Source: Pseudomonadota bacterium | GTDB taxonomy: Bacteria; Pseudomonadota; Alphaproteobacteria; Sphingomonadales; Sphingomonadaceae | Direction: 5' to 3' | Length of the DNA stretch: 64,000 nucleotides | Assembly (NCBI GenBank): GCA_029779535.1 | Contig: JAKPAG010000104.1 | Location: 25,025 to 89,024 of the forward strand | Part shown: positions 1 to 7,749 of the stretch, one piece after another | Layout: each line of letters begins with the position of its first letter | Position numbering within the stretch: the stretch's first letter is position 1 | Position numbers and translations under genes: made by a program | The notes under the pieces: model-generated | The model's database searches: none | What the model was told of the DNA's origin: nothing | What the model saw: the letters and a program-made list of their open reading frames with translations, nothing else

Positions 1-1935
1 GCGAAAGCCGCGCGCCGCGCCGCGCCGAGCGCGGAAGAAGGCGATCAGCGTGCCCAGTTCCGCTTCGGAGCGGATCCCGGGGCCAACGTCGAAGCGCAGC
101 CGCGCGTTCGACCACAGGCTGTTGCGGCGTTCGAACCCGGACGCGGTCACCGCGACCGATGTCGAGAATTCCGGCGTCACCGTGGCATCGCGGCCCAGGG
201 CGAGCGGATAGGGCAGGTCATCGAAAGGCAGCATCTCGCTCTCCTCGGCAGTGGGGGGCAGGCGGACGAAGCCGTCGCGGCAGACCTGCGGCAGCGCCCA
301 GACAAAGCGCTCGTGCGCGTCGCGCTGGCCAGCCTGGTCCAGCCCGGCGTCGATCCGTTCCCACAGGGCGGTATCGCTGGGCAGCAGCACGAAGCCGCCC
401 AGGTAGTCCTGCTCGTCAGGCGGATAGCCCAGCCGGGTGTTGACCGTGGCATAGGCCGCGCGGCGCCAGGCATCGGCGCCGGCGGTCAGCCAGTCGTAAT
501 CTTCCACCTGCAGGCGGTCATAGGCCGGGCTGGCCCAGCCCACGGGCAGGTTCGCGCGCAGCATTTCGGGCATGGCCGGATCGAGCACGGTGGGCGTGAA
601 GACCAGCAGCAGCACTTCGGCAGTAGCAGGCGCAACCGCGTCGCGCACCGCGTCGCGCAGTGCCGCAGTCGATCCGGCCAGCAGTGCACCGGCGGCGTCG
701 AGCAGCACCTTTTGCGCGGTGTTCAGCGGCTGGCGCAGGTCGGGGATCGCCACCGGGCTGCCGCCCAGCGCGGCCACGCTGGCGGCATCGAAGATGCACG
801 GACGGCCATCGGGCATGATCCACCACCACGGCTCGCCAATCTGGAACCGCACCGCCGCTCCTGCATCGCTCAGCAACTGCGCGAAGGCCGCGCCGACCGA
901 TTGCAGCCAGGTCATCGCCCCGCTGTGTGCCGGGCTGAGCAGGGCCGATGGCGGGTCCCACCCGGTCCGGGCCGGATCGCCATTGGCGGCGCGCTGCTGC
1001 CAGGCATCGGGGCAGTGCTGGGCCAGCAATTCATAGGACAGCGAGGCAATCGGCGCGAAGCCCGCCGCCTGGGCCAGGGCAAAGAATTGGGCGTGCCAGG
1101 CCCGCGCCGGACCGGCCAGTGGATCGCCGCTGGCCTGGGCCAGAAAGGCCCCGCCCACGGCGCCGAGCCGCATGTAGTGGCTCATCCCGACATAGTGCAG
1201 CACACTGCCGCGATAGCCCAGTTGCAGGATATTGCGGATCAGCCGGGCCGGGGCCTGGTTGCAGCAATCGTCATAGGCGGTGGCCATCGCCAGGCCGTGC
1301 GGCGGGACGATCACGTCGCCCAGTTCCAGCATGGCGCGGTGGCCCGTGCAGCGGATCTGGGTCAGTTCCACCCAGCCGTCTGCCGCGCTGGCGAGCGGCG
1401 CGGTCGATCCGGCGACATAGCCCGGCGCGACCAGCGAAATGAACATCCGGTCGATCCGCGCCGGGTGCACCGGATCGCCCCCGGCAATGGTCCAGCCACC
1501 GGTCAGCGCGGAGAAGGGCAGGGTGACCAGCGCATCTTCGGGCGTGCCCTGGGCATAGTTCCACAGCCGCACGTACCAGACATGCGCCGCGCCGGCGGCG
1601 TCCTGGCCCTCGATCGTCAGGGTCGGACCGTTGACCGCATCGAGCGGCAGCACGCCCGCCGAGCGCCAGCGGAACGCCAGCGTGGTGCGCGAATAGTCGC
1701 GGTCGGAAGCATAGGCGAGCAGCGGGTGATCGAGCTTGTCCTCGCTCGCCCAGATGAGCCCGGCCAGATCGCCTTCACGCAGGAAGGTGGCGTCGATCCG
1801 CAAGGCATCGGGCGCGGGGGTGGTCAGCGCGGCCAGCATCGGGCGCGGGAAATCGACGGTCCAGAAGCGCGGGTCGAAGCGCTGGATCCAGTCGCTGTCC
1901 TGCCCTTCGCGCCGGGTGGCGAGCCAGAAAGCCAT
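1..1935 (-). CDS. GTA distal tail protein (gp12-like, DUF2460) with large N-terminal domain; 3' end outside window
   Basis: The frame is open from an ATG at 1935 to base 1, giving at least 645 residues with no stop. The last ~60 visible residues (from about residue 586, with FSTSVAVTASGFERR and RFDVGPGIRSEAEL) match the start of the DUF2460/TIGR02217 family, which is gp12, the distal tail protein, in Rhodobacter-type GTAs. There gp12 is only ~210 residues; here some 585 residues precede the domain, including YVGMSHYMRL and QVEDYDWLTAG, which I recall from sphingomonad homologues and which look like a TIM-barrel or carbohydrate-active fold. That fold assignment is an inference. The gene follows the tape-measure gene by 15 bp on the same strand. 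It should sit at the tail tip and contact the recipient cell. The C-terminus lies beyond the left edge. Confidence 0.8.
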   Translation of the reverse strand, partial: MAFWLATRREGQDSDWIQRFDPRFWTVDFPRPMLAALTTPAPDALRIDATFLREGDLAGLIWASEDKLDHPLLAYASDRDYSRTTLAFRWRSAGVLPLDAVNGPTLTIEGQDAAGAAHVWYVRLWNYAQGTPEDALVTLPFSALTGGWTIAGGDPVHPARIDRMFISLVAPGYVAGSTAPLASAADGWVELTQIRCTGHRAMLELGDVIVPPHGLAMATAYDDCCNQAPARLIRNILQLGYRGSVLHYVGMSHYMRLGAVGGAFLAQASGDPLAGPARAWHAQFFALAQAAGFAPIASLSYELLAQHCPDAWQQRAANGDPARTGWDPPSALLSPAHSGAMTWLQSVGAAFAQLLSDAGAAVRFQIGEPWWWIMPDGRPCIFDAASVAALGGSPVAIPDLRQPLNTAQKVLLDAAGALLAGSTAALRDAVRDAVAPATAEVLLLVFTPTVLDPAMPEMLRANLPVGWASPAYDRLQVEDYDWLTAGADAWRRAAYATVNTRLGYPPDEQDYLGGFVLLPSDTALWERIDAGLDQAGQRDAHERFVWALPQVCRDGFVRLPPTAEESEMLPFDDLPYPLALGRDATVTPEFSTSVAVTASGFERRNSLWSNARLRFDVGPGIRSEAELGTLIAFFRARRGAARGFR

Positions 1936-1950
1936 GGGATTTTCCTTTCC

Positions 1951-2523
1951 TCAAAGCTCGCCCAGGGCGCGGCGCACCGCGCTGGCCACCTGGCGGCTGG
2001 AGCGTTGCAGCGCCTGCGGGGCGCTGGTGCCGGATGGGGCGGAGATGTTGATCGACACCCGCACGTCGCGCGGTTTGGCGCCAAGGCCCGGCTCGATCCG
2101 CCCGGCGCTGGTCGGCACGAACAGTTCCGGCCCGCGCTCGCCGACCAGGAACGGCCGGTTGGGGCTGACCGGACCGCCGGTGGCGCGCCCCGGCAGGCCC
2201 AGCGCCGCGCCGAGCAGGCCGCCCAGGTTCAGCGCCCCGCCAAGGAGCCCGCCCGCGCCGCCGGACGAGCCGGAGAACAGCCCGTTCACGGCCTGGGCGG
2301 TGATCTGGTCGATCACGTTGAAGGCCACGCGTTTCAGGTCGTCGAAGCCCAGGCTGCCCTTGCGGATGGCCGAGAGCAGGCCGCGTTCCAGCACGCTGCC
2401 GGCCTTGTCGAAGCCGTCCACCAGGGTGTTGTCGAAGGTGCCGCGCATCGCGGCGAGATCCTGCGCGAAGCCCTGGGTATTGGCGCGCACGTCGATCAGC
2501 AGGCTATCAACCGGGTCGGTCAT
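1951..2523 (-). CDS. GTA tail tape measure protein (gp11-like)
   Basis: 190 residues, starting MTDPVDSLLIDVRANTQGF. The short length fits the reduced tape-measure protein of GTAs, whose tails are much shorter than those of siphophages. The N-terminal half resembles tape-measure N-termini (repeated small and hydrophobic residues, RGTFDNTLVDGFDKAG). The middle is Gly/Leu-rich (about residues 80-115, GGLLGGALNLGGLLG) and could insert in a membrane during DNA delivery. The C-terminus is basic. The start overlaps the preceding chaperone-like gene by 17 bp, as expected for translationally coupled tail genes. The role in setting tail length is known for the family; nothing more specific can be read here. 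Confidence 0.82.
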   Translation of the reverse strand: MTDPVDSLLIDVRANTQGFAQDLAAMRGTFDNTLVDGFDKAGSVLERGLLSAIRKGSLGFDDLKRVAFNVIDQITAQAVNGLFSGSSGGAGGLLGGALNLGGLLGAALGLPGRATGGPVSPNRPFLVGERGPELFVPTSAGRIEPGLGAKPRDVRVSINISAPSGTSAPQALQRSSRQVASAVRRALGEL

Positions 2524-2710
2524 TTTCGCGCTCCATCATGCGGTTCAGGTCACTGCGGGACAGGGGGGATCCGTCAGCCGCGGGCGGGGCCAGCACGCAG
2601 GCCAGCTCGGCCGGGGTCGCGGCCCAGAATTCGGCCGGCCGCCAGCCCAGCAGCCGCGCGGCCAGGCCCGCCAGCCGCACGGCACCGGGGGCGAACCGCG
2701 CATCGCTCAT
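2507..2710 (-). CDS. GTA small tail assembly chaperone-like protein (rcc01693 family, gp10.1-like)
   Basis: 67 residues. The motif GWRPAEFWAATPAEL is characteristic of the small phage tail assembly chaperone-like family named after Rhodobacter rcc01693, which sits between gp10 and gp11 in GTA clusters. Its 5' end overlaps the stop of the gp10-like gene by 4 bp (ATGA) and its 3' end overlaps the tape-measure start by 17 bp. This layout recalls the G/GT chaperone pair of lambda, although no slippery heptanucleotide is obvious. The predicted role is to hold the tape measure during tail assembly. The assignment rests on motif, size and position. Confidence 0.82.
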   Translation of the reverse strand: MSDARFAPGAVRLAGLAARLLGWRPAEFWAATPAELACVLAPPAADGSPLSRSDLNRMMERENDRPG

Positions 2711-3039
2711 GCGCGGGCATCGCCCTGCAGGATCTGGCCGAGCAGCACGCGCAGCGGCGCGCTGGCCCCCGCCAGGCCCAGTTCGGTCACGGCCTGGCCC
2801 ACGGTGTCGCGGCTCAGCCCGTCGCGGTTGGCCAGGCAGTGCCAGAACAGCGCGACCATTTCAGCGAGGCGCAGCTGCCCCGCGCCCGCCCGTTCGACCA
2901 GGGCGAACAGCGGGCCCAGTTCCTCCTCGGCGGCGACCAGCGCGGTGAAGCTGGGGCGCAGCAGGCGGGGGACACCGGCCAGGACCAGGCTGGCCTCGCC
3001 CCGGTGGGGATTGGCGGGGGCGGGATCGGCGGGCGTCAC
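2707..3039 (-). CDS. GTA tail assembly chaperone (gp10-like, GTA_TAM family)
   Basis: 110 residues matching the GTA-specific family Pfam GTA_TAM: an N-terminal HRGEASLVLAGVPRLLRPSF segment followed by helices around FTALVAAEEELGPLF and LAEMVALFWHCL. Rhodobacter gp10 has the same size and the same place between the tail tube gene and the small rcc01693-type gene. It overlaps both neighbours by 4 bp (ATGA-type junctions at 3036-3039 and 2707-2710), so the tail genes are translated as a coupled series. The family is largely confined to GTA clusters and related prophages of alphaproteobacteria, which makes this one of the best markers for calling the cluster a GTA. Confidence 0.88.
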   Translation of the reverse strand: MTPADPAPANPHRGEASLVLAGVPRLLRPSFTALVAAEEELGPLFALVERAGAGQLRLAEMVALFWHCLANRDGLSRDTVGQAVTELGLAGASAPLRVLLGQILQGDARA

Positions 3040-3443
3040 GCCGGCACCACCTCGCCCGAGCTTTCGAGCGACAGGGTGTAATTGCGTTCGCCGTTGAAAT
3101 CCCCGGCATAGTCGAGCTTCTGGACGAGGAAGCGCCCACGCAGCTTTTCGCCGCCTTCGAAGCTCAGCTCATAGTCATCGAGCGTCCCGGCCATCGCATT
3201 GGCACGGATCTGTGCTTCGGCGGCGCTGCCGAGGAAAATCCCCGCCGCGCTGACCGAAACGTGGCGCACGCCAGCGCCCGAGAGCATTTCGCGCCAGCCG
3301 CCGCTTTCCTTGGTGGTGATCACCACCGGATCGCCGGTGATCGACATCTGGGTGGTGCGCAGCCCGGCGACGGTGCGATAGGTCGGCGTCGGCGCGCCAT
3401 CGGAAATCTTGAGCAGGAAGGCGCTGCCTTTCTGGGCGGTCAT
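3036..3443 (-). CDS. GTA major tail (tube) protein, TP901-1 family (gp9-like)
   Basis: 135 residues beginning MTAQKGSAFLLKI. The ATG at 3443 is chosen over a longer open frame because an AAGGAG ribosome-binding site lies about 8 nt upstream and the family starts here. The sequence has the TP901-1-type tail-tube pattern: FLLKISDGAP, then TVAGLRTTQMSI, KESGGWREMLSGAG and a C-terminal YTLSLESSGEV strand. Subunits of this family stack as hexameric rings to form the tube through which DNA passes. It lies 23 bp downstream of the DUF3168 gene and overlaps the next gene by 4 bp. Confidence 0.88.
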   Translation of the reverse strand: MTAQKGSAFLLKISDGAPTPTYRTVAGLRTTQMSITGDPVVITTKESGGWREMLSGAGVRHVSVSAAGIFLGSAAEAQIRANAMAGTLDDYELSFEGGEKLRGRFLVQKLDYAGDFNGERNYTLSLESSGEVVPA

Positions 3444-3466
3444 GGGCGTTCTCCTTGTGGATGGGG

Positions 3467-3856
3467 TCAGTCCGCCAGCAGGCGGAAACGGTATTCGACC
3501 AACACGGCGCGGGTATTGGCGGCGCGCTGTTCGGCGCGGGCGCGCAGGAACTGGCTGGTCACCACCTGGAAGCCGGATTGCGCGGCGGGCAGGGCGGCAA
3601 GGCGCGCTTCGAGCGCGGCAACCAGCGCGCCGGCCGTGGCGGGATCGTCGCCCCGGCAGTGCAGTTCCAGGGCCAGGCGCACTTCGCGGCCCTGGCGGTC
3701 CTTGGCGCTCCAGTCGGCGCTGGCGCTGGCAGCGATCGCCAGCCACGGCAGGGCGGTGCGGGTGGGCGCTTCCTCGACGATCGCGTTGAGGGCAGCGGCC
3801 AGCGTGGCATCGGCCTTCAGCCAGTCGATCAGCGCGGCGCGCAGGGCGATTTCCAT
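3467..3856 (-). CDS. GTA tail terminator-like protein (gp8-like, DUF3168)
   Basis: 129 residues of the DUF3168 family. Features are the N-terminal helix ALRAALIDWLKADATLAAAL, a central strand-rich part (RLALELHCRGDD) and a C-terminal AVLVEYRFRLL strand. In Rhodobacter-type GTAs and HK97-like phages this family occupies the tail-terminator position between head connector and tail tube, where it caps the growing tube and joins it to the head. Here it sits 4 bp downstream of the 48-codon gene and 23 bp upstream of the tail-tube gene. The length is normal for the family. Confidence 0.85.
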   Translation of the reverse strand: MEIALRAALIDWLKADATLAAALNAIVEEAPTRTALPWLAIAASASADWSAKDRQGREVRLALELHCRGDDPATAGALVAALEARLAALPAAQSGFQVVTSQFLRARAEQRAANTRAVLVEYRFRLLAD

Positions 3857-3860
3857 CGCG

Positions 3861-4007
3861 CTATCCTTTCGTGAACAGGGGCCAGAGCAGGGCGGGGCGG
3901 CGCCAGCCCAGCTCGGGCGGGATGGCGCGCTGGCGCAGGCGCGCCTCGGCCAGGCGCGCGGCCTGCCTGGTCAGCCGGGCGACCAGCTGGTCGAACGGGC
4001 CGGTCAT
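3861..4007 (-). CDS. Small GTA-cluster protein in the gp7 (head closure) position
   Basis: 48 codons, starting MTGPFDQLVARLTRQ and ending ALLWPLFTKG. The ATG shares an ATGA junction with the stop of the gp6-like gene, and the stop is 4 bp from the DUF3168 start, so the frame is tightly packed between two real genes. The peptide is basic (many Arg) and helix-forming, without transmembrane character. In Rhodobacter-type clusters this slot holds gp7, a head-closure protein of about 110 residues. The present product is less than half that size and I see no similarity to it. It may be a degenerate or replaced gp7, or an unrelated small connector. Existence is well supported by the overlaps; function is unknown. 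Confidence 0.65.
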   Translation of the reverse strand: MTGPFDQLVARLTRQAARLAEARLRQRAIPPELGWRRPALLWPLFTKG

Positions 4008-4555
4008 GCCAGCCGCAGCGCGCGCCACGGGCGCCACAGCGCGGCGACCGCGGCGGGGGGAATGGCAGCGCCAGCCCCGCCATCCTCGCGGGCGCGGTAC
4101 TGGTGCGCGGCCAGGCGGACGACGCCGTGGCGCAGCGCTTCGGGCAGGCCGGCCCAGTCCGGGGCCAGCCCGGCGGTAAAGGCCACGGCTACCCGCCCGG
4201 CGCTGCCGGCGTTGAGCACGCGGACCAGCCCGTGGCCATCGGCGTCGAGGTCGATCGCATAGTCGCCCACCGGCAGGGCAAAGCGCGCGCCTTCGGCGGG
4301 AATGCCGCTGACCTGGGTGATGGCCTGGACGGGCCGGGCGGCGAGGCGCTGCCAGTCGGCGCTGGCGACCAGCACTTCCTCGCAGGCCTGCTGCAACGGC
4401 ATCAGGCCGGTGAACTGTTCGCACAGGTCCAGGCTGGCGCGCAGCAGCGCGCCCAGCTGTGCGTCGTCGGCGCTGGTGGTGATGCCAAGCCAGTCCTTCA
4501 GCTCGGCGAGGGCCGCCGGCGCGAGCGCGGCTGGCGTAACGATTGCCCGCTTCAT
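4004..4555 (-). CDS. GTA head-tail connector/adaptor protein (gp6-like)
   Basis: 183 residues from an ATG at 4555 (MKRAIVTPAALAP), preceded by a GGAG site; a longer open frame upstream is ignored because it crosses low-complexity sequence between capsid and adaptor. The N-terminal motif LAELKDWLGITTSADDAQL and the helix ALLRASLDLCEQFTGL are typical of the gp6-like head-tail connector family of HK97-type phages and GTAs. The C-terminal half has GLAPDWAGLPEALRHGVVRL, where these proteins form helices packing under the portal. It ends in a 4-bp overlap with the following small gene. Confidence 0.85.
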   Translation of the reverse strand: MKRAIVTPAALAPAALAELKDWLGITTSADDAQLGALLRASLDLCEQFTGLMPLQQACEEVLVASADWQRLAARPVQAITQVSGIPAEGARFALPVGDYAIDLDADGHGLVRVLNAGSAGRVAVAFTAGLAPDWAGLPEALRHGVVRLAAHQYRAREDGGAGAAIPPAAVAALWRPWRALRLA

Positions 4556-4662
4556 GGCGGTCTCCGTGTCCGGGGGAATGGAACAAGCGAATCCCCCGCG
4601 CCGCCGCGTGCAGCGGCGCGGGGGCGGCAGGCCGGGGAGGGGAGGGCCCGGCCGCAAGCCGC

Positions 4663-5799
4663 TTAGGTCGAGATCTTGAGCAGCTTGATCGCGTCGCTAT
4701 CCAGCACCTGCCCACCGACGCGCTTGGTCGCGTAGAAGTTGACGAAGGGCTTGTTGGTGAACGGATCGCGCAGGATCGAGGTCGTGCGGCGCTCGGCGAT
4801 CAGGTAGCCATTGCGGAAGTTGCCGAAAGCGATCGGGAAGGCCCCGGCGCCGACATCGGGCATGTCCTCGGCCTCGATCACCGGATAGCCCAGCAGGCGG
4901 GCGGGCACGCCTTCCATCACGCCGGGCTGCCACAGGAACGAACCGTCAGCCGCCTTGAACTTGCGCACGGCGGCCAGCGTCTTGCTGTTCATCACCCAGA
5001 CCGCGCCCTGGCGGTGCCCGGCGCGCAGCGAATGGACCAGATCGATCAGCTTGAGTTCCGGCGCCGTGTCGAAGCCGGTGGCATTGCCCGACACCGCGAA
5101 CTGCAGCGTGCCGAACGGGCGGGTGGCATCGGCCAGGTTGCTGGTCGGCGCGGCCAGGAAGCCCTTGGGCTGGCTGGTGCCGGTGCCGTTCACGAAAGCG
5201 GCGCCTTCGGCGCGGGCGAATTCGGCGGCGATTTCGTTCGCCAGCCAGCCTTCCAGGTCGAAATCGGCATCGTCCAGCATGGCCTGGCTGGCCGCCGGGT
5301 TGGCATAGAGTTCGCCCATCGGCGGGACGATCTCGTTGAACTTGCCGGTGCTGGTTTCGGGGCGCGCGGCCACTTCGCTGACCCAGCCCGAGGCGGTCCC
5401 GCCCGAGGTGACCAGCTTGCGGTAACCGGCGCTGCCGGTCTGCACCACCTGCGCGATCGCGCGGATCGGGCTGATGGTCTTGAGCTGGGCGGAAATCAGC
5501 GCGTCGATTTCGCGCGGGACGGCATAGCCGCCATCGGCCAGCACCGCGCCCGAAACCGACTTGAGTTCAGTTTCGCGGCCCTGGCGCAGGTAGCCCTGCA
5601 CGAAGCCCTTGAGTTCCGGGCTGGGCTGGGCCGAACCGTCCAGCGCCGGGCGGGCGGCGGCGCGGCTGACCTTTTCCAGCCGCGACTTCACTTCCTCGAC
5701 GTCCGAGCGCAGCGCGCCGAGCGCCTGCTCGGCCGCATCCTGCCGGGCGACAAGATCGAACGAGGCGTCCAGCGCCTCAACCGGTACTGCATTGTCCAT
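4663..5799 (-). CDS. GTA major capsid protein, HK97 family (gp5-like)
   Basis: About 378 residues from ATG 5799 (MDNAVPVEALDASFDL); a GTG at 5814 and an ATG at 5805 are possible starts, but the AAAGG at 5813-5806 fits 5799. The first ~60 residues are a predicted coiled coil (LEKVSRAAARPALD), the delta-like scaffolding region that the neighbouring protease removes. Next comes the HK97-fold body, with GGYAVPREIDALISAQL, ATSNLADATRPFGTLQF and the C-terminal KRVGGQVLDSDAIKLLKI. It assembles the icosahedral head. The protease gene lies directly upstream, the usual phage and GTA order. Length is close to that of Rhodobacter gp5 (~400). Confidence 0.92.
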   Translation of the reverse strand: MDNAVPVEALDASFDLVARQDAAEQALGALRSDVEEVKSRLEKVSRAAARPALDGSAQPSPELKGFVQGYLRQGRETELKSVSGAVLADGGYAVPREIDALISAQLKTISPIRAIAQVVQTGSAGYRKLVTSGGTASGWVSEVAARPETSTGKFNEIVPPMGELYANPAASQAMLDDADFDLEGWLANEIAAEFARAEGAAFVNGTGTSQPKGFLAAPTSNLADATRPFGTLQFAVSGNATGFDTAPELKLIDLVHSLRAGHRQGAVWVMNSKTLAAVRKFKAADGSFLWQPGVMEGVPARLLGYPVIEAEDMPDVGAGAFPIAFGNFRNGYLIAERRTTSILRDPFTNKPFVNFYATKRVGGQVLDSDAIKLLKIST

Positions 5800-5845
5800 G
5801 AACATGCCTTTCACGTGAAAATCCGCGCGCTGGCGGAGGGGAAAA

Positions 5846-6256
5846 TCAGGAAACCAGGTGGACCCGCGCGCCGTGCTGCATCGGGTGGGTCACGAGGCTG
5901 ACCTCGAACAGATCGATGTCGCGCAATTCGCGGCCATGGGCATCGCGCACGAACCGGCGCGCGCGGTAACCAAACGACAGGCCGGTTACCGCGCCGCGTT
6001 TCAGCGCCGCGGCGGCCCCGCCCTGCGGGTTGTCGATGGTGGCGATCACGCGCAGCCCGCGCGCATCCTCACCAACCTGCTCGACCCACCCGATGCGCAG
6101 GTCCGGGCGGTGCTGCCAGTACAGCGGGATCGGATCGCGGCGTTCGGCCAGGGTCCGGGTGAAGGCGCCGGGGCGGATCGTGTCGTTGCCGGCATCGCGC
6201 TGGCCGAACAGGGCGGCATAGCCGGCAAAGCGCAGCGCGGGCTCGGCGCCGCTCAC
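5846..6256 (-). CDS. GTA prohead protease, HK97 family (gp4-like)
   Basis: 136 residues from a GTG at 6256, which overlaps the stop of the DUF6127 gene (GTGA). This start gives MSGAEPALRFAGYAALFGQ, the canonical N-terminus of HK97-type prohead proteases; a longer frame reading back into the previous gene is rejected. The family's catalytic region is visible: YWQHRPDLRIGW contains the His, and VTGLSFGYRARRF the Ser (about residue 97). The C-terminal DLFEVSLVTHPMQHGARV is also typical. The enzyme cleaves the capsid N-terminal extension during head maturation. It is a short member compared with phage versions (~180-200), as usual in GTAs. Confidence 0.88.
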   Translation of the reverse strand: MSGAEPALRFAGYAALFGQRDAGNDTIRPGAFTRTLAERRDPIPLYWQHRPDLRIGWVEQVGEDARGLRVIATIDNPQGGAAAALKRGAVTGLSFGYRARRFVRDAHGRELRDIDLFEVSLVTHPMQHGARVHLVS

Positions 6257-6561
6257 TTCAGCAGCTCCGGCAGGCCCAGCCGCCAGGCCATGCCCATCAG
6301 CAGCAAGGCGAGCGCGCCGCGCACCACCCAGCCGATCGCGGCCTTCCACGCGCTGGTCTTGGCATCGCGCCAGGCCTGCAGCAGCTGGCGCAGCTCGGAC
6401 AGGTCGATATGGGCGTGCGGATCGTCCAGCCCCATGCGCGAGAGCGCGCGTTCGGCGCCCAGTTCGCTTGCTTCTTCCACCACGGCGCGCAGCGTCACGA
6501 CTGCCGCGCCCTGGTCTTCCGCCTGGACCAGCAGGCGGGCCAGCATGTCATCGCGGTTCAT
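6253..6561 (-). CDS. DUF6127 family membrane protein of the GTA cluster
   Basis: 102 residues. The N-terminal two thirds is charged and helical (LLVQAEDQGAAVVTLRAVVEEASELG, written here only in part: VVTLRAVVEEASELG). It ends in one predicted membrane segment at about residues 75-97 (GWVVRGALALLLMGMAW). The protein matches the DUF6127 family that is found between portal and protease genes in sphingomonad GTA clusters; the equivalent place in Rhodobacter holds the small gene 3.5. It overlaps the portal stop (ATGA) and the protease start (GTGA). A structural role is unlikely. A role in assembly at the membrane, or in lysis, is possible but unproven. Confidence 0.75.
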   Translation of the reverse strand: MNRDDMLARLLVQAEDQGAAVVTLRAVVEEASELGAERALSRMGLDDPHAHIDLSELRQLLQAWRDAKTSAWKAAIGWVVRGALALLLMGMAWRLGLPELLK

Positions 6562-7706
6562 GCTTTGTTCTCAGCAGGAGCCAGCCCCAGCAGGGCGCGC
6601 TTTTCGGCATCGGACAGGAAAGTGGCGGCGCTGACCTGGCTCCACAGCCGTTCGCGGTCTTCGGCGAGGGCGGGCACGCGGTCGGGATCGACCGCCAGTT
6701 CCGCGCCCGGAAACCAGGTTTCCAGCCCTTCGGTGATTGCGCCCAGCAGCTTCGCCGCCAGCGGCAGCAGGGTCAGCCGCCACAGCGCGCGGTTGGCCTC
6801 GCGGTAATTGGCATAGGTGGCATCACCCGGCAGCCCCAGCAGCATCGGCGGCACGCCGAAAGCCAGCGCGATGTCGCGCGCGGCGGCGGCCTTCAGCTCG
6901 GCAAAGTCCATCTCGGCGGGCGACAGGCTGAGCGCCTGCCACTTCAGCCCGCCTTCCAGCAGCAGCGGCCGCCCGGCATTGGCCATGCCCGAATAGGCGC
7001 GGGCCAACTCGTCCTTCAGCCGGTCGAACTGGTCAGCGCTCAAGCCGACGCCGTCACCCGGGTCATAGACCAGCGCGCCGCTGGGCCGCGCGGCGTTTTC
7101 CAGCAGGCGGCGGTTCCAGTCGGCGGCGGCGTTGTGGGTGGCCACCGCCTGGTCGGCGGCGGACAGGCAGCCCGCGCCATAGTGGTCGTCCGCCGGGTGG
7201 AAGTGCTTCACATGGATCAGGTTGGGCGATGCGTCCTCGTCCAGCACCGGGATGGTCAGCGTGTTGTCCCCCACCTTGTAGGCATAGGCGGCGGGCCAGC
7301 CATCGCCGCCGGCGATCACGCTGATCCGTTCGGGGCGCAGCGCGTAGAGCTCCACCGGCGCGCCGGCGGCGTCCTTGATCACCTGGACATAGGCGTTGCC
7401 GTGCAGCAGCAGGTGGCTGGCCAGCGTTTCCAGCAGGCCCTGCCCGCCGCTGGTCGCGCGGACCAGGGCCAGCAAGCGCGGCTCGGCCACTTTCAGCGGC
7501 GCGCCGCCGATCCCTTCAGCCACCAGCCGCACCGCGCGCTGCGCCACCGGGTTGTCGAGATAGGCCCGCCTGACCGCGCCATTGTATTCGAACGGCGCGC
7601 GCGCGCTGCCCTCGGCAAAGAACCAGGGCGAAGTGAAATTGCGCGCCAGCGGCACGCGGGAACCCCCGCCCTTGAAGGCGGCGGCAAGCGTCTGGAAAAA
7701 GGACAT
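6558..7706 (-). CDS. GTA portal protein, HK97 family (gp3-like)
   Basis: 382 residues with the phage portal family pattern: N-terminal MSFFQTLAAAFKGG and YLDNPVAQRAVRLVAEGI, central HLLLHGNAYVQVIKDAAG, YALRPERISVI and VLDEDASPNLIHVKHF, then LKWQALSLSPAEMDF and the C-terminal AFGVPPMLLGLPGDATYANY. The portal forms the dodecameric ring at one vertex through which the terminase pumps DNA. It follows the large terminase by 43 bp and overlaps the DUF6127 start by 4 bp. Length is normal (Rhodobacter gp3 is ~390). No sign of disruption. Confidence 0.93.
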   Translation of the reverse strand: MSFFQTLAAAFKGGGSRVPLARNFTSPWFFAEGSARAPFEYNGAVRRAYLDNPVAQRAVRLVAEGIGGAPLKVAEPRLLALVRATSGGQGLLETLASHLLLHGNAYVQVIKDAAGAPVELYALRPERISVIAGGDGWPAAYAYKVGDNTLTIPVLDEDASPNLIHVKHFHPADDHYGAGCLSAADQAVATHNAAADWNRRLLENAARPSGALVYDPGDGVGLSADQFDRLKDELARAYSGMANAGRPLLLEGGLKWQALSLSPAEMDFAELKAAAARDIALAFGVPPMLLGLPGDATYANYREANRALWRLTLLPLAAKLLGAITEGLETWFPGAELAVDPDRVPALAEDRERLWSQVSAATFLSDAEKRALLGLAPAENKA

Positions 7707-7749
7707 GAGGGGGCCTTTCGCAGCGGAAATTCAAATCGGGCAGGACGGT

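Noticed and set aside
313..3081. A 922-codon plus-strand open frame over the GTA tail genes
   Set aside because: It is antisense to six overlapping GTA genes with clear families. Its product is Arg/Gly/Ala/His-rich with no domain, typical of a GC-rich shadow frame.
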